Counted from the first letter of the stretch, positions 38,209 to 48,701 are shown. The stretch is 64,000 nucleotides of DNA from an uncultured Flavobacteriaceae bacterium (GCA_938073895.1 CALJFB010000010.1:62001-126000), one strand, 5' to 3'. The notes: generated by a model not told the origin, from the letters alone. Program-made: numbers and translations.

Positions 38209-40602
38209 TTAAGCACTGTATTTTTTACGTCTAATTAGGTTAAATACTACGCCAAAAACAGTTAAAAAGAGTAGTGGAAGTATAATGTTTACAGCTTGCC
38301 ACTTCATTTTTTGATCTACTACTTTTTTAACATCTAAAAAGGCAATATCTACTTCTTTGGTTCTAATGTTTATAAGTCCGTTTTCGTCTAACAGATAATT
38401 TACCGCATTTATTAAAAATTCTTTGTTCCCATAGAGTTGTCCGGAAACACGATCAAACCCAAGTTCTAATGGTCCTTTTCTACTCACGCCATTTTTAATA
38501 ATATCGCCATCAGAAATTAAAATCATTTTTGTGGCTTTACTTTTAGTGTCTTCTTTTTTTAGTTTAAAAGGCTTTATTCTATTTTTGTAAACCGATGTAA
38601 ATTCGCCTTCTAATAAAACCGCTAGCGGAATATTTTGTCTTGTGTACGCTTTTGGATTTGGTTGTTGTGTTGCAATTTCTAAACTTATTTCTCTTGGTGT
38701 TCCTTCTAGTTTTGATAAAGGTGAAGAATGCAGTAGAATAGTTTTACTTACAGATTTTCCTGAAGATTTTAATGTGTCTATTTGATTTGCAAAATCGAAT
38801 TTTACATAGTTGATATTGTTAACTATTGGATGATTAATATCTGGATTTGCTAATGGCGAATAAAACCAAGGATATTGTTGAAACTGAGCTTTACTGCCAT
38901 CTCCAGAAGCTAAAGTTATTTGAGCCGAATACAAATCGCTTATTAAAACTGGATTTATTCTTGCGCCATATTTAAAAAAGAAATCGGTTAAATTTAAATC
39001 TCTTGCAATGCTTATGTTTTTTCCTTCAGGATTATATAAACTGTCTTTATCTATGGCTACTTTATCTATTAACCACAAGCTTTTTCCACCATTCATGGTA
39101 TATTGGTCTAATACAAGTTTTTCTTGTTCAGAAAAGGTTTTTGTTGGTTTTGCAGAGATAATTAAATCGTAGTTTTTTAAGTCTTCTAAAGTTTTGTTTG
39201 CGTTACTTGAAACACTATCTAGCGTAAAAGGTGCAATGTAATAGTAATCTTTTATAGCAGTTACAAAGTCGGCTATATTAAGATCTGGCAATTGACCATT
39301 ACCTTTTAATATGGCAATTTTTTTGCGTTTTGGGTTTAATAATTTACTAAAAGCATCTGCAAATGCATATTCTAAATGTTGAATAGAGTTTGTAATTAAT
39401 TCTTGTTGAGAAACGCCTAATTTATTTTTTATTAATGGAATTTTTACGGTTTGGCCATTATAACTAGCCAAAGCCCAAGGCACATATACTAATTGTGTAT
39501 TTAAGCCATTTTCTTTTACACTTATTTGTTGTGGTGTTAAACCACGCTCCATTAGACTTTTTATGTTAGCCTCGCGAGTAGTTTCGTCTTCAATAGGATT
39601 TATAAAGTTAAATTGAATAGCATTGTTATAAGCCGAGAATTCTTCTAAAGTCTGACGTGTTTCTGCTTGTAATCGTTTAAATTCAGACGAAAAATTGTCG
39701 CCTTCTAAAAACACATCAACTATAAGTGGAGAATTTGCTTTAGTTGTAATGTCTAAAGCAGCTTGATTTAAAGTGTAACGTTGGTCTGTCGTTAAATCGA
39801 ATCGTTTATATATGGATTGACCTATAAAACAAAAGGCAACTATACCAACAATTAATCCACCAAATTGCTTCCAATTAGTTGATTTTCCTTGTTCTTTATG
39901 TAATTTAAAAACTGTTAAACCAATAAATAAAGCGGTAACTGCAACAAAGTATATTAAGTCTCTAGAATCTATAACGCCACGACTCATACTTTTAAAATGT
40001 GTACTCATTCCAAGGTATTCTACTAGTTTAATTGATGTAATATCATACAAACCTTCAAATCCAATATAGAATATAAAACAGATAAAAACGGCTATTAAAA
40101 ATGCCACAATTTGATTGTCGGATAGCGTAGAGGCAAATACGCCAATTGCAGTATATGCTGTTACTAAAAACAATAATCCAAAATAAGATCCAATAGCGCT
40201 TCCAGAATCTAAATTCCCAACAGGACTTCCTAAATTATTAATGGTGTAAGCGTATAATAAAGTAGGTAATAGTGCTAAAATTATTAAGACTAGTGCACCT
40301 AAAAATTTACCTAAAACAATGCTTAGTTTACTAATTGGTTTGGTTAACAATAACTCTAAAGTACCTTGTTTTTTTTCGTCGCTAAAACAACGCATGGTTA
40401 CCGCAGGAATTAGGAAAATTAAAATCCAAGGAGCCAATAAAAAAAACGGACTTAAATCTGCAAAGCCACTATCTAAAATATTAAAATCGCCTTTAAAAAC
40501 CCAAAGGAATAAGCCGTTAAGTAGTAAAAATAACCCAATTACTAAGTAGCCAATTGGCGATGCAAAAAATGAGTTAAATTCTTTTTTTAATAATGCAAAC
40601 AT
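38209..40602 (-). CDS. Fused gliding-motility ABC permease GldF plus GldG
   Basis: Residues about 1-240 = GldF (LKKEFNSFFASPIGYLVIGLFLLLNGLFLWVF...FSDEKKQGTLELLLTKPIS); residues about 245-797 = GldG (KRFDLTTDQRYTLNQAALDI...ALRP-type C-terminal TM, VFGVVFNLIRRKKYSA). Confidence 0.88.
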   Translation of the reverse strand: MFALLKKEFNSFFASPIGYLVIGLFLLLNGLFLWVFKGDFNILDSGFADLSPFFLLAPWILIFLIPAVTMRCFSDEKKQGTLELLLTKPISKLSIVLGKFLGALVLIILALLPTLLYAYTINNLGSPVGNLDSGSAIGSYFGLLFLVTAYTAIGVFASTLSDNQIVAFLIAVFICFIFYIGFEGLYDITSIKLVEYLGMSTHFKSMSRGVIDSRDLIYFVAVTALFIGLTVFKLHKEQGKSTNWKQFGGLIVGIVAFCFIGQSIYKRFDLTTDQRYTLNQAALDITTKANSPLIVDVFLEGDNFSSEFKRLQAETRQTLEEFSAYNNAIQFNFINPIEDETTREANIKSLMERGLTPQQISVKENGLNTQLVYVPWALASYNGQTVKIPLIKNKLGVSQQELITNSIQHLEYAFADAFSKLLNPKRKKIAILKGNGQLPDLNIADFVTAIKDYYYIAPFTLDSVSSNANKTLEDLKNYDLIISAKPTKTFSEQEKLVLDQYTMNGGKSLWLIDKVAIDKDSLYNPEGKNISIARDLNLTDFFFKYGARINPVLISDLYSAQITLASGDGSKAQFQQYPWFYSPLANPDINHPIVNNINYVKFDFANQIDTLKSSGKSVSKTILLHSSPLSKLEGTPREISLEIATQQPNPKAYTRQNIPLAVLLEGEFTSVYKNRIKPFKLKKEDTKSKATKMILISDGDIIKNGVSRKGPLELGFDRVSGQLYGNKEFLINAVNYLLDENGLINIRTKEVDIAFLDVKKVVDQKMKWQAVNIILPLLFLTVFGVVFNLIRRKKYSA

Positions 40603-40922
40603 TTTGTTTTTTATTAGTTTTTAAATAGCAGTAGTTAGCTGCTTTTTTGTGACTTTAGTTTTATTATTTAAGGTCTATTATTTTTTGTTACTTCTAGTGA
40701 TTTTGTGTGTTGCAAAAAATAATATAGAGAAGTTTTTAATTTATTCTCGACGTTTAATGTTTTAATTTAGATGGTATTGTAGTATTTCAGACTTTTAATA
40801 TTTGTGATTTAAAATTACATTTAATTAATAGTTACAGCTATAATTGTTTTACCTTTTTGTAATCTTTACAAGTTATTTTTATTTAAAAGCTCAAGCGCTT
40901 AGTAATGTCAACTTAAAACAGC

Positions 40923-41219
40923 TTACTTTAATGTGTGTAATTTATTTACACTCCAAGCTTCAGGTTTAGCATTAAACATTGGCTTTGTTTTAGCCCAAAT
41001 GCCTTTAAATAAGTCTGAATGTCTGTAGTTATTTAAATCGGTTTCAGAATTCCAATAACTGTAGGTAAAAAACACATTTTTATTGTCTTTTTCTTGATAA
41101 AGCTCTAGAAACTGGCAACCAGTAAAACCTCTAATTTTTTCTTTTGAAGCTTCAAAATTTACTAAAAAAGCTTCAATATGTTTAGTATCTATTCCCAATT
41201 TTACAATACGTGTAAGCAT
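40923..41219 (-). CDS. Antibiotic biosynthesis monooxygenase (ABM)-fold protein
   Basis: IRGFTGCQFLELYQEKDNKNVFFTYSYWNSETDLNNYRHSDLFKGIW. Confidence 0.78.
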   Translation of the reverse strand: MLTRIVKLGIDTKHIEAFLVNFEASKEKIRGFTGCQFLELYQEKDNKNVFFTYSYWNSETDLNNYRHSDLFKGIWAKTKPMFNAKPEAWSVNKLHTLK

Positions 41220-41228
41220 AGTTTTAAT

Positions 41229-42080
41229 TTAAAATATAGGTTGGTTTGTTTTTATAAAGTTTATTGTAATTTTATCTCTATAATTTAAACCCATTAAGCT
41301 ACTTGCGCCACCAACAGTTTCTGTGTTACTTTTGTACATAGCAATTTCTAGATATTTTGATGAATTAAAAATGGCCAAACCTTTACCTTCGGCATTACGC
41401 AAGTTTTCAGTTTTAGTAAAATCTACAACATCACTATATTTATTTCGGATTTTAGTAAATTTATTATTTCCAGCAAAAATTGTAAATTCGCGTCCTTTTT
41501 GTAATTTTTCAAATAGAGACTTAGTTATATTAGATATAACATTACCATAATTATCTATGTAAACAACATTTCCAATAATTTGGTTTTGATCATCGTTAAC
41601 ATAAGGTGCTAAGTTTTTTAACGTTTTAATTTCTGTAATTGGTTTTCCTATAACTTCTAATGTTCCGCCTCGTGCAATATGGCAAGCCACTTGAACAAAT
41701 ACATCTAAAACAGGAAAACTAGATTGCATGTTATTATGGATATTAATTTCCACCATTTTTTCAGGAACAATAGCGTTAGTAATCATACTTAGAATACCAT
41801 TATTGGCACAAATAAAATAATGATCGTCTAATTTTAGTGCTATGTGTTTATTTTCTTCATTTAATTCAGAATCAATTCCAACAATATGAATAGTTCCTTT
41901 TGGAAAACTGGTATATGCATTTTGTATAATATATGCAGCTTCAGGAATATTAAAAGGCGATACAGAATGAGATATATCAACAATTCTAACATCAGACTGT
42001 TCACTATAAATGGCACCTTTAATTGCGCCAGCAAAGTGATCTTTTTCGCCAAAATCTGTTGTTAGGGTTATAATAGCCAT
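41229..42080 (-). CDS. DUF62/SAM hydroxide adenosyltransferase-like protein (divergent)
   Basis: MAIITLTTDFGEKDHFAGAIKGAIYS, IVDISHSVSPFNIPEAAYII, YFICANNGILSMI, NVVYIDNYGNVISNI. Confidence 0.85.
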   Translation of the reverse strand: MAIITLTTDFGEKDHFAGAIKGAIYSEQSDVRIVDISHSVSPFNIPEAAYIIQNAYTSFPKGTIHIVGIDSELNEENKHIALKLDDHYFICANNGILSMITNAIVPEKMVEINIHNNMQSSFPVLDVFVQVACHIARGGTLEVIGKPITEIKTLKNLAPYVNDDQNQIIGNVVYIDNYGNVISNITKSLFEKLQKGREFTIFAGNNKFTKIRNKYSDVVDFTKTENLRNAEGKGLAIFNSSKYLEIAMYKSNTETVGGASSLMGLNYRDKITINFIKTNQPIF

Positions 42081-42203
42081 TAATTAATTGAGATAATTTT
42101 TTATTAAATTTTATATGAAATTAGTGAAGAATTTTCATTAATTTCATATCTTAAACAAAGCTAAGAAATTTGATTAGATAACGCATTAAAAACCATAAAC
42201 CAT

Positions 42204-43157
42204 TTGAACGAAATTATTATAGAATTAGAAAATGTGTCTCCAAAAGAGTTTTTTGGAACTCAAAACGACAATATTAAATTATTGAAAAAGTATTATCCTA
42301 AACTTAAAATTGTAGCTAGAGGTAATACTATTAAAGCTATTGGAGACAACGATATGCTTAAAGAGTTTGAAAGTCGAATGGAAATGTTATTAAAACATTT
42401 TGCTAAATATAATAAGATAGACGAAAACGCTATTGAACACGTTTTAACTAGCAATAGCAACGATAACGAAAAAATGTCTACTAACAGTGGCGAAGTAATT
42501 GTACATGGTGCAAGTGGCAAACTAATTAAGGCGCAAACAGCAAACCAACGTAAATTGGTAGACCTAATGCGAAAAAATGATATGGTTTTTGCTATAGGTC
42601 CAGCAGGAACAGGAAAAACATATACTGGTGTTGCTTTAGCAGTACAAGCTCTAAAAAATAAAGAGGTTAAAAAAATTATTTTAACTCGTCCTGCAGTAGA
42701 AGCAGGAGAAAAATTAGGATTTCTTCCTGGAGATTTAAAAGAGAAATTAGATCCTTATATGCAACCTTTATATGATGCCTTAAGAGATATGATTCCTGCA
42801 GAACGTTTAGCACAATATATTGAAAATGGCACCATACAAATTGCACCTTTAGCCTTTATGCGTGGTAGAACCTTAGATAGCGCTTTTGTAATTTTAGACG
42901 AAGGACAAAATACAACACGTGCACAAATGAAAATGTTTTTAACGCGTATGGGTAAAAGTGCTAAGTTTTTATTAACTGGAGATCCTGGACAAGTAGATTT
43001 GCCAAGACATACAGTATCTGGTCTTAAAGAAGCTTTATTAGTTTTAAAAGATATTGAAGGCGTTGGTATGGTTTATCTAGACGAAAAAGATGTTATTAGA
43101 CATAAGTTAGTTAAAAAAATTATTGCGGCTTATAAAAGCATAGAAAATATAGATTAA
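42204..43157 (+). CDS. PhoH family ATPase
   Basis: FAIGPAGTGKTYTGVALAVQAL, RPAVEAGEKLGFLPGDLKEKLDPYMQPLYDAL; probable TTG start. Confidence 0.95.
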   Translation: MNEIIIELENVSPKEFFGTQNDNIKLLKKYYPKLKIVARGNTIKAIGDNDMLKEFESRMEMLLKHFAKYNKIDENAIEHVLTSNSNDNEKMSTNSGEVIVHGASGKLIKAQTANQRKLVDLMRKNDMVFAIGPAGTGKTYTGVALAVQALKNKEVKKIILTRPAVEAGEKLGFLPGDLKEKLDPYMQPLYDALRDMIPAERLAQYIENGTIQIAPLAFMRGRTLDSAFVILDEGQNTTRAQMKMFLTRMGKSAKFLLTGDPGQVDLPRHTVSGLKEALLVLKDIEGVGMVYLDEKDVIRHKLVKKIIAAYKSIENID

Positions 43158-43208
43158 TCCCAAATGAATAATTAAGTTTGCAACTTTATAATCCCGAAGT
43201 ACTTTAAA

Positions 43209-44159
43209 ATGAGCAACACCATAACAGACAGTAATTTTAATTTTCCAGGACAGAAAAGTGTTTATAAAGGAAAAGTAAGAGAAGTTTATAATATAAACAA
43301 CGACTTATTAGTCATGATTGCAACAGACAGATTAAGTGCTTTTGATGTAGTGATGCCAAAAGGTATTCCTTACAAAGGGCAAATCTTAAACCAAATTGCA
43401 ACTAAGTTTATGGCTCAAACCGAAGATTTAGTTCCAAATTGGTTAATTGCAACACCAGATCCAAATGTAGCCATTGGACATTTATGCGAACCATTTAAAG
43501 TAGAAATGGTAATTAGAGGTTACATGTCTGGACATGCAGCTAGAGAATATAAATTAGGAAAACGCGTACTTTGTGGTGTAGATATGCCAGAAGGATTAAA
43601 AGAAAATGATGCGTTTCCTGCACCAATAATAACACCAGCTACAAAAGCAGAAATGGGAGATCATGACGAAGATATTTCGCGTGAAGACATTATTGCTAAA
43701 AACATAGTATCTAAAGAAGATTATAGTATCCTAGAAGATTATACACGTAAATTATTTGCCAGAGGAACAGAAATTGCTGCCTCTAGAGGCTTAATATTAG
43801 TAGACACTAAATATGAATTTGGTAAAACTAAAGACGGAAAAATTGTTTTAATAGACGAAATTCATACACCAGATTCTTCACGTTATTTTTATGCAGATGG
43901 CTACCAAGAGCGCCAAGACAAAAACGAAACTCAAAAACAATTAAGTAAAGAGTTTGTACGCCAATGGTTAATTAGCAACAATTTTCAAGGTTTAGAAGGA
44001 CAAACTGTTCCTGTTATGAGCAATGATTATATAAATACTGTTAGCGAACGTTACATAGAGCTTTACGAAAAAATTATGGACGAGACCTTTGTAAAAGCAG
44101 ATGTAAAAAACATACAAGAACGAATAGAAAAAAATGTGTTAGCTTTCTTAAATAAATAG
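43209..44159 (+). CDS. purC: Phosphoribosylaminoimidazolesuccinocarboxamide synthase
   Basis: [50 protein letters not shown]. Confidence 0.96.
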   Translation: MSNTITDSNFNFPGQKSVYKGKVREVYNINNDLLVMIATDRLSAFDVVMPKGIPYKGQILNQIATKFMAQTEDLVPNWLIATPDPNVAIGHLCEPFKVEMVIRGYMSGHAAREYKLGKRVLCGVDMPEGLKENDAFPAPIITPATKAEMGDHDEDISREDIIAKNIVSKEDYSILEDYTRKLFARGTEIAASRGLILVDTKYEFGKTKDGKIVLIDEIHTPDSSRYFYADGYQERQDKNETQKQLSKEFVRQWLISNNFQGLEGQTVPVMSNDYINTVSERYIELYEKIMDETFVKADVKNIQERIEKNVLAFLNK

Positions 44160-44178
44160 AAACTTATCTAATAAATTA

Positions 44179-44218
44179 AAACCCGCATTTAAACATTGTT
44201 TAAGTGCGGGTTTTTTTG
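44179..44218. terminator. Terminator after purC
   Basis: aaaacccgcatttaaa-cattgt-ttaagtgcgggttttttt. Confidence 0.85.
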
Positions 44219-44259
44219 TTATTTTTTGTGAAATTTAGGTTTTTATTTCTAATTCTATC

Positions 44260-45072
44260 TTAATTAGTATTCAAACTCCAAATAAGTGCTTTCTCTTTAG
44301 TAGCTCTAAAAATGGTGTTATGTTGCTCTTTGGGTTCTGGAGAATAATTCCAAATTAAGTTTTTTGGTGTATTTTTTTTCAATGTTTCAGAAAGATTAGT
44401 AGTGTGTTTATAAATATCTTTAGCATCTGATCCTGCAAACCATAATTTTGTTTTTTGTTTTGGTAGGTTAGCTAAATATCGACTAGCATTTTGTTCTAAA
44501 TAATTATTATTCCACCATAAAGATGGATCCATAGCAATATAAAAATTAAATGCAGTTGGTTCTAAAAACAAGGTTTCCATAACAAATAAACCAGAAAGCG
44601 ATTCGCCTATAATACCTTTGTAGTTTGTAGTTCTGTAAGTTGTATTAATTTTAGGCATAAGTTCTTTAGTAATAAAAGCTCTAAAGTTTTTTGCGCCATC
44701 TGTAAGTGGGCAATATTCTGCATCTGTTTTTACCACAGAAACTCCAGATAAATCTTTTCGTCGGTCTGTATTTTCAATGCCAACCAATATAAAAGGCGGA
44801 ATACTTTTATTACCAACTAATTTGGATAGCGTATTTGCAATATGTGGAAAATCTTCTTTTATGCCACCATCTGGCATATATATAACAGGAAAATCTGTAG
44901 TGCCATTTTTATAAGTTGGTGGAAGCCAAACGTTAATAACACGAGTTTCATTTACAAAGGTAGAGTTAAGTGTAAAATTATCGTGTTCTGGTATTGGGTC
45001 TAATTGTTGTGGCTTATTAACACAACTAATAGTAATAATAGCAAGAGATAGAAATAGATATAATTTGTTCAT
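44260..45072 (-). CDS. Alpha/beta hydrolase, esterase D-like lipoprotein
   Basis: Lipobox LAIITISC; RVINVWLPPTYKNGTTDFPVIYMPDGG, GIIGESLSGLFVMETLF. Confidence 0.87.
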   Translation of the reverse strand: MNKLYLFLSLAIITISCVNKPQQLDPIPEHDNFTLNSTFVNETRVINVWLPPTYKNGTTDFPVIYMPDGGIKEDFPHIANTLSKLVGNKSIPPFILVGIENTDRRKDLSGVSVVKTDAEYCPLTDGAKNFRAFITKELMPKINTTYRTTNYKGIIGESLSGLFVMETLFLEPTAFNFYIAMDPSLWWNNNYLEQNASRYLANLPKQKTKLWFAGSDAKDIYKHTTNLSETLKKNTPKNLIWNYSPEPKEQHNTIFRATKEKALIWSLNTN

Positions 45073-45303
45073 TATTTTTGTTTTATTAAAGATGAAATTA
45101 AAATTAATATGTTGATTTAAATTTAGATGAAATCAAGTTAATATTCAAAAAAGGTTAATTAAATTATAATTTATTTATTTTAAAGTCAGTTATTAGGTTT
45201 TCAATAAACTTAACTATAAAGTATAACTAAAATTATACATAAAAGTGTTAGATAATGTTAGTTTTTTGTAACTTAGTACTTATATTATTTAAATAAGTAA
45301 ATT

Positions 45304-45903
45304 ATGGCATTCTATACTAAAGTAAAATGGGTTTTAGGTATATTAATGGTTTTTGTGTTAATTGTTACCACAAATTTAATCGATAGAACTAATTTTATTA
45401 GAGTAAAAGAATCTGTAGAAACCATATATAAAGATCGATTGGTTGCTAAAGGTTTAATTTTTGATATTTCAACATCTATTCAAGAAAAAGAGATTGCTGT
45501 AGCATTATTAGATTCTTCTTTTTTTAGGGTTTCTAATTCTAAGTTAAATACAGATATTAATACTTTTATTTCTAAATTTGAAAGTACAAAACTAACCTTA
45601 AAAGAAGAAAAAATATTTCAAGAGTTAAAAGATAATCTTATTGTTTTAGAAGCTGCCGAAAAAGATTTTATAAACTCTAAATTTGTTAATTCTAAAGCGA
45701 CTTTTCTAAAAATATCTAAAGTAAAGCAGAATCTTAAAGATTTATCTGAAATACAAATTGCCGAAGGCAGCAGACAAATGTCTATTAGTAAAAAAGCAAT
45801 AGATACTGTAGAGTTATTTACACAAATAGAAATATATTTATTAGTGTTTTTAGCTATAGTTATACAAATTATAGTAATGTATAATCCTAAGGATAAAGAC
45901 TAA
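45304..45903 (+). CDS. Four-helix-bundle (4HB_MCP-like) membrane protein without output domain
   Basis: TM1 (WVLGILMVFVLIVTTNLI), helical periplasmic region, TM2 (IEIYLLVFLAIVIQIIVMY), ends NPKDKD*. Confidence 0.7.
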   Translation: MAFYTKVKWVLGILMVFVLIVTTNLIDRTNFIRVKESVETIYKDRLVAKGLIFDISTSIQEKEIAVALLDSSFFRVSNSKLNTDINTFISKFESTKLTLKEEKIFQELKDNLIVLEAAEKDFINSKFVNSKATFLKISKVKQNLKDLSEIQIAEGSRQMSISKKAIDTVELFTQIEIYLLVFLAIVIQIIVMYNPKDKD

Positions 45904-45928
45904 AGATTAATCTTAGTTTATACGTGTA

Positions 45929-45966
45929 TTAAAAAAGGATTTACAATTATTGTAAATCCTTTTTTA
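45929..45966 (+). terminator. Terminator
   Basis: aaaaaaggatttacaattattgtaaatcctttttt. Confidence 0.8.
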
Positions 45967-46144
45967 GTTAATAATAGCATTTGTTTTATTTAGATTTAAA
46001 CTTAAAGATAGTTAAGTTAAACTTTAGGCACACAAATTAAATAGTATAACGTTTTACAAATTAGAACTAATTTGTTCTAATGTTTTAGTTAAGAGCTTAA
46101 ACTTATTTAGATAAAAAAAAGAAAAAATTAACTTGTATTTTAAC

Positions 46145-46181
46145 AAAAAAGCACTTCAATATAAATTGAAGTGCTTTTATT
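46145..46181 (-). terminator. Terminator downstream of 46202..46831
   Basis: aaaaaagcacttcaatataaattgaagtgctttt. Confidence 0.75.
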
Positions 46182-46201
46182 AAATTATAAGAATATAAAA
46201 A

Positions 46202-46831
46202 CTATTTTCCTCTGTTCTTATTTATTAAATCTTGCAATTCACGTCTTACTTTTTGCTCTCGCTCTAAGGCATTACGTCTATGCTCGTTAAATTCGTTTTC
46301 CACTTCAGTTAGCTGGTACTTTGCTTCCTTAGTTAGTACATTGCTATTTTTAAATTGATAGACAAAAAAGGCCAATAAGCCTATTAATATTATAATTACA
46401 AAAAACAAAATAGTGTTATAGCTAGTTTTAGATAAGCTCATACCAAATAATGAAATCTCATCTTTTTTAGAAGTAACAATATCAAGATCTGTTTGTGTAT
46501 TGTTTAATTTTACTTGTAAGGTTTTTATTTCTTGTTCCTGTTTAGAAATTGTAGTTAGCGAAGCACTATGCTTATCTGTAATTACTTTTAAAGTATCTAA
46601 AGTGTTAGACTTTAATTGATCTATCCATTGGGCTTTTACGACTTCGTAATTTTGTTTTTTATCATCTCTCCAATTAGAAGATTTTTTTGTAATATAATCA
46701 AACTGGTTAGAGATTGTACTTTTTGTTAAAGATAATTTTGGAGTAGTTACTGTAGAGTTTACTTGAGAAAAAATACTTGTAGTTGTGCAAAAGACAATAC
46801 ATATTAAACTTAATAAATGTTTAGATAACAT
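46202..46831 (-). CDS. Exported coiled-coil membrane protein, hypothetical
   Basis: Signal peptide, coiled coil, one central TM (TILFFVIIILIGLLAFFVYQF), charged C-terminal coiled coil. Confidence 0.7.
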   Translation of the reverse strand: MLSKHLLSLICIVFCTTTSIFSQVNSTVTTPKLSLTKSTISNQFDYITKKSSNWRDDKKQNYEVVKAQWIDQLKSNTLDTLKVITDKHSASLTTISKQEQEIKTLQVKLNNTQTDLDIVTSKKDEISLFGMSLSKTSYNTILFFVIIILIGLLAFFVYQFKNSNVLTKEAKYQLTEVENEFNEHRRNALEREQKVRRELQDLINKNRGK

Positions 46832-46899
46832 AATAATTTTAGGTTTTTAATAAGTTGCAAAAGTACAAAGATATGTGCTTACAGATAAGATTATTATAC

Positions 46900-46931
46900 A
46901 AAAAAAGCCTCAAATAATTTGAGGCTTTTTA
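46900..46931 (-). terminator. Terminator downstream of gapdh
   Basis: aaaaaaagcctcaaataatttgaggcttttt. Confidence 0.75.
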
Positions 46932-46961
46932 ATGCTAAATGTATAGCGTTATAATTTTCTA

Positions 46962-48410
46962 CTAATAGTAAGTAAAACGTCTTACTTTGGCAATGTGTTT
47001 TGCTAAACGTATAACTTGATGGCTATAACCATATTCGTTATCATACCAAATATATAATAATACATTTTTACCATCTTTTCTTACTATGGTAGCTTTACTA
47101 TCGTAAATTGATGGTGCAGATGAACCAACAATATCGCTACTTACAAGTTCGTCGCTTAATTCGTATTTAATTTGCTCTACTAAATCGCCTTCTAAGGCAT
47201 ATTTTTTAATTGTAGCATTCATACTTTCTACAGAACATTCTTTGTCTAGTTCTAAGTTTAGAATAGCTAAAGAGCCATTAGGAACAGGAACACGTATTGC
47301 GTTACTTGTTAATTTCCCTTCAAAACTTGGTAAAGCTTTACTTACAGCTTTTCCTGCACCAGTTTCTGTAATAACCATGTTTAAAGCAGCAGCTCTTCCA
47401 CGACGGTATTTATTATGAAAATTGTCTACTAAATTTTGATCGTTAGTATAAGCATGAATAGTTTCTAAATGTCCAGTTTTAACACCAAACGTATCATCTA
47501 CGGCTTTTAAAATAGGTGTAATTGCATTTGTAGTACAAGATGCTGCAGAGAAAATATTAATCTTATCTGGATCGTTCTCTAAGTGGTTTACACCATGTAC
47601 AATATTTGGAATACCTTTTCCTGGAGCAGTTAATAGTACTTTGTCAGCGCCATTAGAAGACCTTAAACGTTCTAAAGCTTCTTTATCTCTAAATACACCA
47701 GTATTATCAATAATTAAAGCATCGTTAATTCCGTATTTTGTGTAATCTATATCTTCTGGTTGATTTGCAGAAATAATTTTAACCGTTGTACCATTAATAA
47801 TTAAAGATTCGTTTTCTAAATCTGTAGTTACAGTTCCAGAAAAATCTCCGTGCACAGAATCGTTCATTAATAATGCAGCACGTTTTTGTAATACCACAGC
47901 ATCAATTTTTCCACGTGTTACAATTGCACGTAAACGTAATTGGCTACCTTTTCCTGTTTTTGTCATTAGTTCTCTAGCAACTAAACGACCAATTCTACCA
48001 AATCCGTAAAGCACTACATCTTTAGGTTTAATAGCTTTTAATTTTTTTGCACCATTTAACTTATCTGCAACAAAAGCCATAGCATTGCTATACTTGTTAT
48101 CAGATAAATGGTATTCATAGGTTAATTTACCTATATCCAGTTTTGCTGGAGGCACATCTAACGTTTGAATAGCTTCTGCTATTTCTACAGAGTCAAATAC
48201 CGAAATTGGTTTTTGTACAAATTCTCCGGCATATTCATGTAGATTTAGGATATCGCTAACCGTACGATCTATTAATTGGTTTCTAAATAGGACCAATTCT
48301 ATAGATTTATCGTACCATAAATCGCTAACGATTTTGATAAATTCTACAGTAGCACGACGTCTGTCTGCTTGAAATGCTAATTCACTTTCGTAAGTTTCGT
48401 TAGTTGCCAT
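46962..48410 (-). CDS. Glyceraldehyde-3-phosphate dehydrogenase with N-terminal extension
   Basis: VVLYGFGRIGRLVARELM, SAASCTTNAITPILKAVDD active-site Cys, YDNEYGYSHQVIRL; about 130 aa precede the Rossmann motif. Confidence 0.93.
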   Translation of the reverse strand: MATNETYESELAFQADRRRATVEFIKIVSDLWYDKSIELVLFRNQLIDRTVSDILNLHEYAGEFVQKPISVFDSVEIAEAIQTLDVPPAKLDIGKLTYEYHLSDNKYSNAMAFVADKLNGAKKLKAIKPKDVVLYGFGRIGRLVARELMTKTGKGSQLRLRAIVTRGKIDAVVLQKRAALLMNDSVHGDFSGTVTTDLENESLIINGTTVKIISANQPEDIDYTKYGINDALIIDNTGVFRDKEALERLRSSNGADKVLLTAPGKGIPNIVHGVNHLENDPDKINIFSAASCTTNAITPILKAVDDTFGVKTGHLETIHAYTNDQNLVDNFHNKYRRGRAAALNMVITETGAGKAVSKALPSFEGKLTSNAIRVPVPNGSLAILNLELDKECSVESMNATIKKYALEGDLVEQIKYELSDELVSSDIVGSSAPSIYDSKATIVRKDGKNVLLYIWYDNEYGYSHQVIRLAKHIAKVRRFTYY

Positions 48411-48701
48411 TCTTTTTGATTTAGTTTTGTTGATGTGTTAAACTGTTGCAAAAGTATATATTTCAAACGTTTTCGTAAAATATTTAACGTTCTTTTATTA
48501 CCTATTTTTTTTGTAATATCTAAGACTTTAAAATATCTCTTATTTAGGATTAAACATTGGCATATTAATTGAAAATTAATATAATAAATATCAACCTTTT
48601 AATCTGTTTTTAACTGATTATCAGCTTGTTTTGCTAATTTTTAAAATTTAAAAGATAAAGTGTTAATGCGTTTTAATGACACTTTGGCTTAATATAAACT
48701 T

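Noticed and set aside
40603-40922. Possible regulatory RNA upstream of the GldFG fusion (agcag...ctgctttttt hairpin)
   Set aside because: Stem is only about 5 bp and there is no further structure; too weak to call
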